DNA from: Thelonectria olida
Taxonomy: Eukaryota > Ascomycota > Sordariomycetes > Hypocreales > Nectriaceae
Direction: 5' to 3'
DNA length: 64,000 bases
Assembly (NCBI GenBank): GCA_020736575.1
Contig: JAGPYM010000002.1
Coordinates: 2,418,001 to 2,482,000, forward strand
The position numbers and the translations under genes were made by a program. The notes below the pieces were generated by a model, which saw only the letters and a program-made list of their open reading frames with translations, had not been told where the DNA came from and did not search any database. Shown here in pieces: positions 1 to 9,651 of this stretch (position 1 is its first letter; each line of letters starts with the position of its first letter).

Positions 1-595
1 AAATATCAACCCCTTGTTGACAGTTCGCCGTTCACCCCGTGCTTGTCCGGACGGTTTATAGGCCAATTGCTGCGGTCCGACTGCGCAAACACAGGACGAA
101 TCGGAGACAGCACGCGCGCGCTAGGAACCAACCGAGTTCAGAGACGTCTCGTTTTCTGGAATACTGTTGACTGGGTAGGATAGCTCCCTCAGCCACAGCA
201 TCATACGCACTAACCAATTAAAATGACCTAAGTTAGGAAGCTCGCCGCTCCTCGAGACCGTCGGGCCACATCAGGACAGCAGCTATCATCCGGGGCCCCG
301 TCAACTAACGGCGCATCACCGTCCTGAACCCTCAGTTCTTCCGCTTGCATCATCCTTGTCAATCGCCCACCTGCCCCCGGCTTGGTCACTGGAGCGGCCC
401 GCCCAAATAGGGACATCAACAACCAGCCAAGCCTGTCCTTGTCGGCGTCTCCTGAACATGTCTAGTTAAACCGCCGACAACACTTCCAACCTCCTCAACG
501 CTTTACTCGCTCCAGTTACACCGTCTATTCAGCCTTGCGATCTTCAGACCTACGCGACCACCTGATTCGTGATTTGCTCTGCCGCTTGCCACTCC
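1..595. other. Left-edge intergenic DNA and leader of the Inp2-like gene
   Basis: No coding region that I can support. The stretch nearest the gene at 647 is C/T-rich, as expected for a fungal promoter and 5' leader. The short open frames here have no recognisable protein features. Confidence 0.5.
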
Positions 596-646
596 ATGGC
601 TTTGCGTGCTCTTTGGTCCTCTCCATCGACGTCACAGCGCAATTAG
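596..646 (+). promoter_or_regulatory. Upstream ORF whose stop directly abuts the main start codon
   Basis: An ATG at 596 opens a 16-codon frame that ends in TAG at 644-646. The main ATG of the Inp2-like gene begins at the next base, 647. The stop and start therefore touch with no spacer, in the same register. If the mRNA leader includes this ATG, the main protein would be made by leaky scanning or reinitiation. The transcript start is not visible, so this is a candidate only. Confidence 0.45.
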
Positions 647-2724
647 ATGGAGCCCGTGGTTTATGAGGAGACGCCTTTAGCCGACTACCTCAGAGGTGAG
701 CGTCCCTCTCCCTTCTCCATTTCGAAGGCATCGATTGATCTCGTTCTCTTTCAAGATGGGGGAGATGAGCCTCAGTCAGACTGGGCACCCGGCGCGACGA
801 CTCCTGATCCTGAATCCTCCACCGACCGATCGAGCCCTTCACCACCTTCCAGTCCCTCTCCCTTTGCACCGACAGGTCGACCCTTGGTCAAGGCAAGATT
901 TCGCAAGAAAGCGCCGAATGACCTCCGCCTCGATGTTCCGAAGCCAGTCTCATTGCGATCCATCAGAAAGAACTACTCGGTGCGTTCCCCGTCATCCTGG
1001 ACAGCTCCCATGTACCCTCTGATTAACTGAATCTAGGCCGCAGTAGCAGCCAGTATCGATCGCGCCGACAATGCCAAGTTTCTCGAGCAGTTTCGTTATA
1101 CGATCATTGCCTCTCAGCTTCTAAGCGGCCATTCCGGATTGGCCCAGCACCAAGTCCACGGTAACGGCCCCCCGGCCTCAGTGAGCGACAAAGACGACTC
1201 TCTATTATCTACCGAAGGCATCATTGCATCAGTACTCGCTGCCTTAGCTATAGCTGTCATATTGAGCTGGGTTGTGGAGAGCGGCGTGACCCGCAAACGG
1301 CTCGTCTTTCTCATCATTATCTGTGCGGCTGCGGTTCTCCTGGGGCAGGTATATATGAGACGACAATGGTTGCGGTATCGAAGATCGCAGTCGCTAGCCG
1401 AAATCACCACATTCATAGAGACCGCTCACAGCTTCGACAGCGCTTCAGGAGCTGCACTGTCCCTTATCCAAGAGGTGGAACTGGTCTCGCGTGGGTATCG
1501 CATGTCAGTTCTCCGCCCCCAAATCGCCCTTAATTCCCAAGCCTAACATCCTGACAGAAGCGCACCACTGCCTCCCATTAGTCGTATCGAGGATCGTGCC
1601 CAGACTCGGAGGTGTGTTCGTTTGCGAAAGGCACTGAAGAACTCTTTTTCCGATGTACTCCAAGTGTACGACCAGGTTTGCAATGTCGTCAATGGCTTCG
1701 CCGAGCAGATGGACTTGGAAAAGTATTACGACATTTACGATATAACGGACTTTGACATGTCCGATGCTCAGCGTGGTTTCGACGAGGATGAATTTGAGGA
1801 CTTGGAGTCGTTGAGAACTCTCAAAATTCTCGCCGCACGATTTTATACTCTCCGCAAGATGTTTCTCTGCGCCCTGTTGGCGCTTGATGCCAATGGCGAT
1901 ACAAATGACCTACTCCGATGGACGACAGCATTCGAGAGCCTGAGAAATCTTAATACTTCGACGGGCGCCACCTATGACAGGTTGCAGCACATTCTAAGCG
2001 AAGAAGAGTGTGAGCATATCTCCCCCCCCCTGTGAAACCTTTATTATGCTAATCCCGTCCAGCCTTCCCAGCCCCACCATCCCCGAGGAACTTAACTCCC
2101 GGAAGAGAACGTTGGCGGGCTCAGCTTCGAAAGCTTAACGGGCTCTCTAGCGGTATCAGAGGGCTCCAGGCCAAGCTTCAGCTTCTGCGCGAAGAGTCGG
2201 ATAGAGCACTCAACGACTCAAATGACATTTCAGAACTAGGGCCAAATCTCATGGCTCAATTTGAGTCCATTGGCATGGACCTAAAAGAACTCATGACCTC
2301 TTGGGAGGAAGGCCGCGCCGCCTTGGCCCTGGGAATCGATAGGAACGAAAAGCGGCTTTCATCCATGAGCACACTCATATCTCCAGCCAGCTCCCTGAGC
2401 GGGCTCACCACCGTGGACGAAGGTGGAAGTGCTGTTGACGCTCTCAAAGCGCTGACAGGCGAATCACCGCCGAATTCCGACTACCCAGGCTCGGTAGATC
2501 ACGATGTACCCGAAGTGTTTGAGGCGGTAGCACGGCCCCGACCACGAAGCATGCTCACGAGAGAGGAGAGGATAGTCAAAATGAAGGAGGATCGGGAGCA
2601 GAAAGCAATTGCTCGCCAACAACTGGATGCGACAAAGGGGATGCTCCGGGAATTGGAGACGGTAATCAACCTCCGGCCGCGAACCCGTGCCAGCGCTCCC
2701 GCGGGACGAATTGTGTCGATGTAA
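647..2724 (+). CDS. Peroxisome-inheritance protein, Inp2/vezatin-type myosin-binding membrane protein
   Basis: Four exons: 647-979, 1037-1503, 1558-2009 and 2063-2724, giving 637 aa. All joins keep frame and have GT-AG ends; the branch point GCTAAT is visible before the last exon. Exon 2 carries two adjacent hydrophobic segments, around residues 172-193 and 200-218, forming a hairpin. The conserved stretch from about residue 265 contains the motif PPISRIEDRAQTRR. An acidic middle region and a charged C-terminal coiled-coil-like region follow. This layout fits the fungal family annotated as the myosin-binding motif of peroxisomes (vezatin/Inp2), a peroxisomal membrane receptor for a class V myosin. 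The family call rests on recognised motifs, not on a search. A 16-codon upstream ORF abuts the start. Confidence 0.72.
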
Positions 2725-3629
2725 CAGCACGCCGAAGCAATCTATCCGTGTACTGTCACGATATGACAAGTATCGTCGACCGACAACATTGGATCATTCA
2801 GCATTTACTTTATTTTCTTGCTGTAATTATGGCAGGCGCCACCACCTTGGACGCAATGATGCGACACACGCACTCACACATAACAGTATTTCTTTAGCAG
2901 TCACGACGACATGCACGGTTTTTAGGAGGCACATTATTCACATAGAACGGAAGCGGCGTAGCAATGGGTAATAAGGAATCTTGAGGCTGGGTCAATTTAT
3001 TGCATACCTATGTATTTGACTATTTTGTCATGCGAATTTTTTGATATTGCTTGTTCTTAGGACCTGGTATCTTGGAACCATGGTCGGTAATGGTGCATAC
3101 CTAGGAATGTCTCTATCATACGAAGATTATGCTTAAATGATTCCGCCGCTCCTCTGACACTGGACCTTCTACATACTTACCTACCTAGGTACCTACCTAC
3201 CCACGCGGGTGACAGAATAAAGGGCCGATGTGGCCACCCAAATTCTATGAGGAGACCGGCGCTTTTGACTAACAACCGCGTGCTACCTACTGAATGTAGA
3301 TACTCGAGGGTTGTTTGATAGGCTGCCCAAGGTCAGTGAACTAATCAGGCTTAGCTTCAACTTTAGGTGCCCCGCGTCAAGTTGGCGCCACGACGCGCTC
3401 TCGTCCCCCACGGCCCGCGTGTTAAGTGCTTGCTTGGTTGCTCCTCAGCCTTCGAGCAATCTTGCCTTTATCCATCCAACCCTCTGCTCATCAGCCACCA
3501 CCCGCCATCCCCTCCTTCTCACTTCTTCCTCATCTTCACGTCCAATTCCTCTTCCTTGATATCGCGAATTTTCCTCTTGTATCTTGGTTTCACACTCCCC
3601 CCACAACCCACACAAATCGCAACCAGTCA
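2725..3629. other. Intergenic DNA: 3' region of the Inp2-like gene and PCNA promoter/leader
   Basis: Holds the 3' region of the upstream gene, a TACCTACCTAGGTACC island near 3178-3200, a cell-cycle-box-like cluster at 3373-3397, and the C/T-rich PCNA leader from about 3470. I see no gene. Confidence 0.55.
3373..3397. promoter_or_regulatory. MCB/E2F-like cluster upstream of PCNA
   Basis: Within 25 bp there is a CGCGT core (3373-3377), an E2F-like TTGGCGCC (3382-3389) and an ACGCG core (3393-3397), about 335-355 bp upstream of the PCNA start codon. In fungi the MBF complex binds ACGCGT-type boxes and drives S-phase genes including PCNA. The functional assignment is inference. Confidence 0.45.
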
Positions 3630-3727
3630 GTAAGCTCGTCATCCCCGCCTTTTTTTTCTGCACACACTCGGACGGGCAGCTCCCTCGCGAGAATTAATTC
3701 AGCTAACTCGCCTCCGCCCCATCGCAG
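3630..3727 (+). other. Probable 5' UTR intron of the PCNA gene
   Basis: A GTAAGC donor at 3630, a GCTAACT branch-point match about 25 bases before the end, and a GCAG acceptor ending at 3727 leave only AC before the ATG at 3730. All three signals match the other introns in this window. Confidence 0.6.
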
Positions 3728-3729
3728 AC

Positions 3730-4653
3730 ATGTTGGAAGCACGACTCGAGCAGGCCGGAATCCTGAAGAAGGTGGTTGACGCCATCAAGGACCTCGTTCA
3801 GGACTGCAACTTCGACTGCAATGACACGGGTATCGCCCTGCAGGCCATGGACAACTCTCACGTTGCCCTGGTGTCCATGATGCTCAAGGCCGATGCCTTC
3901 TCCCCCTACCGCTGCGACCGCAACATCTCTCTCGGTGTCAACCTCACCTCATTGACCAAGGTCCTGCGTGCTGCCCAGGGCGATGATGTTCTCACCCTCA
4001 AGGCTGAGGATGGCCCTGATGTCTTGAATCTCATGTTTGAGAGCTCCGAGAACGACCGTGTCAGCGAGTATGATCTCAAGCTCATGGACATCGACCAGGA
4101 GCACCTCGGTATCCCCGATACCGAGTACGCCTCCACCATTACCATGCCCGCTTCCGAGTTTCGACGTATTTGCACCGATCTAAATGCCATGTCGGAGTCA
4201 GGTTAGTTTCCCCTCGACTTCATGTCATCACCTTTCAATGGAAGAAAGCCCCTCATCGAATACTGATACTTGATTTCTTTCATCGTAGTTAGTATCGAGG
4301 CCTCGAAAGACGGTGTCAAATTTGCTTGCAACGGTGATATTGGCAACGGTTCCGTGACACTCCGAAGCCACACAAATGTCGAAAAGCCCGAGCTCAACGT
4401 TGACATTGAGTTGTCGGAGCCCGTGTCTCTGACCTTCTCCCTGAAGTACCTCGTCAACTTCTGCAAGGCTGCTGCTCTCGCCACCCAGGTCAAGATCTGC
4501 CTTTCCAACGAGGTGCCCCTCCTTGTCGAGTACGATGTGACGTCTGGCAGCTACTTGCGCTTCTATCTCGCACCCAAGGTCAGTTCCAATTTGGTCGGCG
4601 CATCTCCCACTCCGATTAGCTAACGGAAAATTCAGATTGGCGAGGATGAGTAA
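3730..4653 (+). CDS. POL30: Proliferating cell nuclear antigen (PCNA) sliding clamp
   Basis: Three exons: 3730-4201, 4289-4578 and 4636-4653, giving 259 aa, the normal length for fungal PCNA. PCNA is the homotrimeric ring that tethers DNA polymerase delta and many repair factors to DNA in the nucleus. The N-terminal [20 protein letters not shown] helix, the interdomain connecting loop near residues 117-133 ([11 protein letters not shown]) and the C-terminal YLAPKIGEDE tail are all present. Lys164, the modification site used in translesion synthesis, falls in SKDGVKF directly after the first intron. The last exon encodes only five residues and the stop. A cell-cycle-box cluster lies upstream. 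Confidence 0.97.
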
Positions 4654-5812
4654 AGTGTTTCCTCCAAGAAGATGTTATGACCATCCTATCTCCTTTCACT
4701 GGCGTTGAAGGGTTTGGCAATGCTAGAGGGTTCTGTAGAGAAAATGGATACCAGGGATATCATGAGGAATGGAGAGAGACCAGGGACTGGTGGCCTCATA
4801 ACGGAATACTGTGAACAGAGCAAAGCTGAACCTGGATTGTATCTGGCCTGCTATGGCTGAGGTAGTTATCTATTAGGCACCACACCATACTGATTTGAAA
4901 GCGTTTGTTTAAGTTGCCGGATAGGATGCAGTGGTCGTAGGTCTGTCTTGCTGTCACGTGTGGTGTGACTTGGTGGTGAGATGGATGGAAGGCCGGAACT
5001 CGGAAGACAAGACGTGACACAGGATACCGCTGCCGTTGAAAGGCGAGGTGTGGAGTGTGGAGTGTGGTGCGGCCGCAGCGGATGGTGAGGAGGAGGACTA
5101 CGATAAGTGCGAGCTGTATCGACAAGTTGGGGAGGGGTATTCATAGACCACGATCCAGAGAGGAGTAGGTAGACATGTCTTGCATCATATATACAGCCTG
5201 CCTCATGTATTGTTCTTCGGCTACCTACCCAAGACCATTTGCCTCTCATCAAATTTGTGTTCCTGAGCAAGTTGGAGGGGGTGGGGCAGCATTGGATCTT
5301 AGCGGGGTATTCGTAGTTTGCACGTACCCAGGTACCTACTTTTAGTTACAAGAAGCAAGTCTGAGTTGGTTGAGTCAGTTGAGTCGACGGCCATCCAGTC
5401 ATCTTTACTTGGTACCTCTTTTTCGCATTTTCCGTCTTCATTCATCCATACCTGCTTATAAGTATTTAGGTATCTACCTACCTAGGTACATAGGCTGGTT
5501 GGTATATTGTGGCTGGCCTTACCCTTGAAGCTGGCAAGTAATAATACGGTCGAGAAGGAGCCTTCCAAGTTCCGTACTCCGGGAAACGGCGGCACTTATT
5601 TCTCAAATCCATAACTTCGTCCCTGCAACGACCTTATTCCCACCGACACCCTCCACTGCGCTGCAATCGCTCGGGACGGCATCTGACTTGTCAAGCCTCC
5701 TCATCAGTTCCCTCCTCCTGTTGCATCCGTCTTTGCCTTCGCATCCGGCCAACCAAAGACTCTGCCGGGAGCCAAGAGATTTTCTCTTCACCTGCGCCCA
5801 TCTCGAGCACCC
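4654..5812. other. Intergenic DNA between PCNA and pyridoxal kinase
   Basis: Contains the PCNA 3' region, then promoter-like sequence with TACCTACCTAGGTAC islands near 5320-5340 and 5465-5490, and a C/T-rich leader from about 5600. The overlapping minus-strand open frames at 4796-5270 look like compositional noise. Confidence 0.5.
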
Positions 5813-7171
5813 ATGTCGCAACCTCTCCCCGTACCCGATACTCGGGTTCTGGCCGTCGCGAGCCATGTATGATCTGTGTTTCTTCCATTTCTATACACCT
5901 ACCTTGACTAACCACTCTCCGCTGACTCAGGTTGTCTCTGGGTAAGATATCGCCGCACCTCGATCTGCGTGGTTTGCCCCCGGCCAGACCTAGAAACCCT
6001 CCGTATACTGATTGCAGGATTTCTAGATATGTAGGCAACAAAATCGCCGTCTTCGTCTTGCAATCCTTGGGATGCGATGTCGCCGCTCTCAATACAGTTC
6101 AGTTCAGTCAGTATATCCCTGAGAAAACTACCCCTCCAGACAGGGATAACGAATGGCGCGAACATGCCTGATCTAATACGCTCCTCCTCCAATAAGGCAA
6201 CCATACTGGCTACCGGCAATGGAAAGGAACAAAAGTATCGGCCCAGGAAATCTCCGATCTCTACCAAGGCTTGAAAGAGTCGTATCTCGACGACTTTGAC
6301 ATGCTGCTTACGGGATATATTCCCGGAGCCGAAGCCGTAGAAGCCGTCGGCAAGATTGGTCGCGATCTGAGAGAGAAGTCAAAGCGTGATCCGGGGAGGT
6401 TCTTCTGGGTCCTTGATCCCGTCATGGGCGATAATGGGAGGCTCTATGTTGCAGAGGATGTTGTCCCCGCCTACAAGGCTCTCATCCACCACGCCGATCT
6501 CATCCTGCCCAACCAATTCGAGGCCGAGTATGTCTATTTCTCCCGAGTATCTGGCATCTCATTCAATCGCTAACATTCCTTGCTACAGACTACTCTCCGA
6601 GACCAAAATCACCAATATGGACAGCCTAACCAAGGCCATCCAGGTCTTGCATGACAAGTACAAGGTTCCTCATATTGTCATCACTTCAGTGAACCTCGAT
6701 GCGCCCGACCACCCGCCTTCTCATCTCTCCGTCGTCGGCTCTACCATGACCTCTACCGGCAAGGCCCGCCTCTTCAAGATTGTGTTTCCCTCCATCGACT
6801 GCTATTTCAGCGGCACTGGTGACATGTTCGCCGCCCTCATGGTCATCCGCATGCGCGAAGCTGTGTACCGCGCGGATGGGGACCTGCCCTTCACGACAAG
6901 CTGGCTCAGCGCGGACAAGGTCCCCGCCGTAGACCTGCCGCTTGCCAAGGCCGCAGAGAAGGTTCTTGCCAGCATGCACGAGGTCCTGTCCAAGACCAGC
7001 AAGGGCATGGTCAAGGTCATGGACCGCACGACGGACGACATGTCACCCGAGGATCGCTCCGACGACAGGAAAACGCACCTAGTGAGGAGCAAGGCGGCTG
7101 AGCTGCAGCTGGTGAGGAACCTAGACTGCTTGCGCACTCCGTCAACCAACTTCCCAGCCAAGGCGATGTAG
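5813..7171 (+). CDS. Pyridoxal kinase (vitamin B6 salvage), Bud16-type
   Basis: Five exons: 5813-5866, 5931-5941, 6027-6106, 6197-6527 and 6589-7171, giving 352 aa. The enzyme phosphorylates pyridoxal, pyridoxine or pyridoxamine with ATP in the cytosol, feeding the pyridoxal-5'-phosphate pool. Visible signatures are the N-terminal VASHVVSGYVGNKIAVF substrate-site region (split by two introns), LLTGYIPG, WVLDPVMGDNG, the LILPNQFEAE motif, and GTGDMFAALM with the catalytic Asp. Exon 2 is only 11 bases long. The acceptor of exon 3 was chosen at 6027 because it restores the family SGYVGN motif; another AG nine bases upstream is also in frame. The gene converges on the dUTPase gene, with 282 bp between the stops. 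Confidence 0.92.
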
Positions 7172-7453
7172 AACGGGCCAAGACATGAACAAATAGAATA
7201 CGGCTTCAGATTAACGATGTCATACATAGACAAGACGAAATAGATGCGCATGCAATGAGAAAAGGAGAACCGGCGCTGTGAACGCGTTCCCATCTATTGG
7301 TCTAGGTGATGTGTCCTGTCTTCCGTCCCACTCCCCTCCTGAGAAACCCGACCCAAAAAAAAAGCTTGATAGATTTTCCATGCGTATGGAGAGACCAATC
7401 TCCCATCGCAGTTCATGGACTCGTAAAAGGAGAAAACTCCATGTCAAAATCAA

Positions 7454-8028
7454 TTATGCCCGGCCAGTGCTGCCAAAGCCGCCGGCACCACGCACGCTCT
7501 CCGCCAGCACCTCGACCTCAACAACCTCGGGGGTGTAGATGCGCTCAAGAACAAGTTGAGCCACGCGGTCGCCCTCCTTGATCTCGAAGTCGGTCTCGGA
7601 GTGGTTGAAGAGGAGAACCTTGACCTCACCGCGGTAATCGGCATCGATGACACCCGCGCCAGTGTCGATGAAGTGCTTAGCAGCGAGACCGGAACGGGGG
7701 GCGATACGGCCGTCTAAGAAACACCACGAAGTCAGCCAGAGTGATGGAGAGATGAGGGGGGCGCCTTACAAGTTCCCACGGGAACAGCCATGCTAATGTC
7801 GGTGCTGACAAGGGCCTTGCCGCGAGCGGGAATGGTGGTGTCGTGCGCGGCATACACGTCGTAGCCGGCGGCGAACTCGCTGCCACGGGTGGGCAAGCGG
7901 CCCTTCTCGGAGAGCTTCTTGATCTGGAGTTGCGAATCCATGGCGAGGACGGTCTTTACGCGCTTAGCAGGAGGAGAGGAGATGGTGCTGGTGGTGTTGT
8001 TGTTGTTGGTCTCGGCGTTGATAGTCAT
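7454..8028 (-). CDS. DUT1: Deoxyuridine 5'-triphosphate nucleotidohydrolase (dUTPase)
   Basis: Two exons on the minus strand: 8028-7770 and 7713-7454, giving 172 aa. The trimeric enzyme converts dUTP to dUMP and pyrophosphate, keeping uracil out of DNA and supplying dTMP synthesis. Conserved motifs appear in order: [12 protein letters not shown] (motif 1), [10 protein letters not shown] (motif 2, formed across the intron), [14 protein letters not shown] (motif 3, catalytic Asp and Tyr), EGDRVAQLV (motif 4) and the C-terminal [11 protein letters not shown] arm (motif 5). The N-terminal 30 residues are Asn/Thr-rich, followed by KRVK, which may be a nuclear-targeting patch. A second in-frame Met before DSQLQIKK could give a shorter form. 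A strong cell-cycle-box inverted repeat lies 126-148 bp upstream of the start. Confidence 0.96.
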
Positions 8029-8611
8029 GGTGATGGAGAAGAGTTGATGATTGAATGAGGAACAAGTGGAAATTGAAAAGGGCGTGGTTCAGACGTCGTT
8101 GGGCATGAAATAAAAGAAAGGGAGGAAGAAAGTAAAGAAGGGTCGAAGTGAGCCGCGACGCGCTATCGCGTCGCGTTGAGCAATTGGCCAATCAGAGAAC
8201 GCAGAACTAAGTGATTGAGGAATGCCTTGATGTATGACAAGTTACCGCTTATCAAGAACTACCTACTTACCTATACTCGTAAGTACCTTATGCTTCGTAC
8301 TACCCCTAGTATATACATGGGTAGGTAGGGATTTATTAGCATATTGGCTTCATAGTCTTTGGTTTTTAAAAAAAAAAAAAAAAAAACCCATCTATGGATA
8401 TTTTTATCGTCATCTCCTGGTACAGCTTGCAGGTTGACCGTTCAGACGGTGACTGATTCGCTCAATTGTCACTCTACATTCATATTGTGCGCAATGAGGA
8501 GGGGAATAAAAGAGGTCATGAAACATGAATGTCACCTGTAGGATTTTTTTTTACACTCAGTATCTAATCCGGTACACGTGCTTATTTGTACATCTACTCG
8601 ACAGAAGACCA
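8029..8611. other. Intergenic DNA between dUTPase and the CENP-K-like gene
   Basis: The dUTPase promoter and leader occupy about 8029-8225. A TACCTA/TAGGTA island lies at about 8255-8330 and a poly-A run of roughly 18 bases near 8369-8386. No gene seen. Confidence 0.55.
8154..8176. promoter_or_regulatory. Inverted-repeat MCB cluster upstream of dUTPase
   Basis: CGCGACGCG (8154-8162) and CGCGTCGCG (8167-8175) form a perfect 9-bp inverted repeat with a 4-base spacer. It contains ACGCG once and CGCGT twice (the last reaching 8176). These are cores of the MluI cell-cycle box bound by MBF in fungi. The position, 126-148 bp upstream of the dUTPase ATG, fits G1/S control of a nucleotide-pool gene. 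Confidence 0.55.
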
Positions 8612-9651
8612 TCACTCCAGCTCTCGCCCAAAGTCAATCAGCCTGAGCCTCGTCGCGTCTTTCGGGTGAAATTGTGCGACGTTGGATCGAACAAGAAAAC
8701 GGGCCACTGCTGATTCCCTGGGAAGTTGAACGTAAGACGCTCCGGTATCACCCTTGGCGCTTGAGTGTGTGTTGAGGAGCTCTTCCGTGAGCTCTCGCAT
8801 CTCCGCCGCTGCGGCTGCAACTTCGTCCCGAGACCCAGCGCTCCCATTTCCTTCGCCATCTGCAGCTTGACCCCAGATGACATCAATGCGCTGTTGCCGC
8901 TTGCCGTCCTGGTCTGGTCCTTCTTTCGCCTTTTTTAGCTTTCCTTGAGAACTAAAGCCTCCTGCGAGGTCATCGCCGTCAACGTCCATAAGTTCACCTA
9001 CAACAGGGCCGCCAAGCTCTTCAGCTGCAAGCATTGGTGCGAGAGTGTTGTTGATGAATCCGAGCAGAAGTTTCATCAGGTTAGACGTTTCTCGGTCATA
9101 TGCCTTTTTCTTCTTCTTCAGCTCCTCCAGACGTTCCCTCGCTCCATCCTCTGGATTCACGTCAACATTGGCCTCCAACTCATCTCGTAGAGACTGGATT
9201 CTGTTTTCAAGGGCATCTTTAAGGAGATTCTGATCCTTCAGTTGAGCTTGGTCAGCCTCCAGCTGACGCGTGACCTCATCATGGTTGGTCCGCTGTGATG
9301 CAAGATAGGCATTAGACTCCAAGATTGTCTTGTGCGTCTTGCGCAGGGCGAGCAATGCCGGCAGGAGAGATGTCGGAACAGGCAGGAAGGGCTCCGAATC
9401 CGTTACCTCATCTAAAGCTGCCTTGATCACCTGCGCCTGTCCCGCCACGGTTTTGGGGAGCTCATCCTGGCGCGATCGGAGCTGTCTACCAGTCAGCTTC
9501 TCGCAACATGACACATCGAAGGGAAGGGGGAATAACATACGCTCTGCAACTCGGTCTCATGTTCTCGAACCTTCCTTTGGAGCTCCTTCAACGTGCGATC
9601 GAGATTGGCGGTGTATAGCTGCGCCTCTGCACGCTGCGACGTGTGGTCCAT
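8612..9651 (-). CDS. Kinetochore protein, CENP-K (Sim4)-like coiled-coil protein
   Basis: Two exons: 9651-9541 and 9481-8612, giving 326 aa. The N-terminal two thirds are strongly coiled-coil-like (TLKELQRKVREHETELQ; later a run of heptads around ERLEELKKKKKAYDRETSNL). Next comes a conserved block with MLAAEELGGPVVGELMDVD and GFSSQGKLKK, then RRIDVIW-type sequence and a C-terminal helix-rich tail. This matches my memory of fungal CENP-K/Sim4-family proteins of the constitutive centromere network, but I could not run a profile search. The alternative is another coiled-coil subunit of the same complex, such as Fta4. The start at 9651 was chosen over an in-frame ATG at 9720 because MDHTSQ leads directly into the helix. 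Confidence 0.62.
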
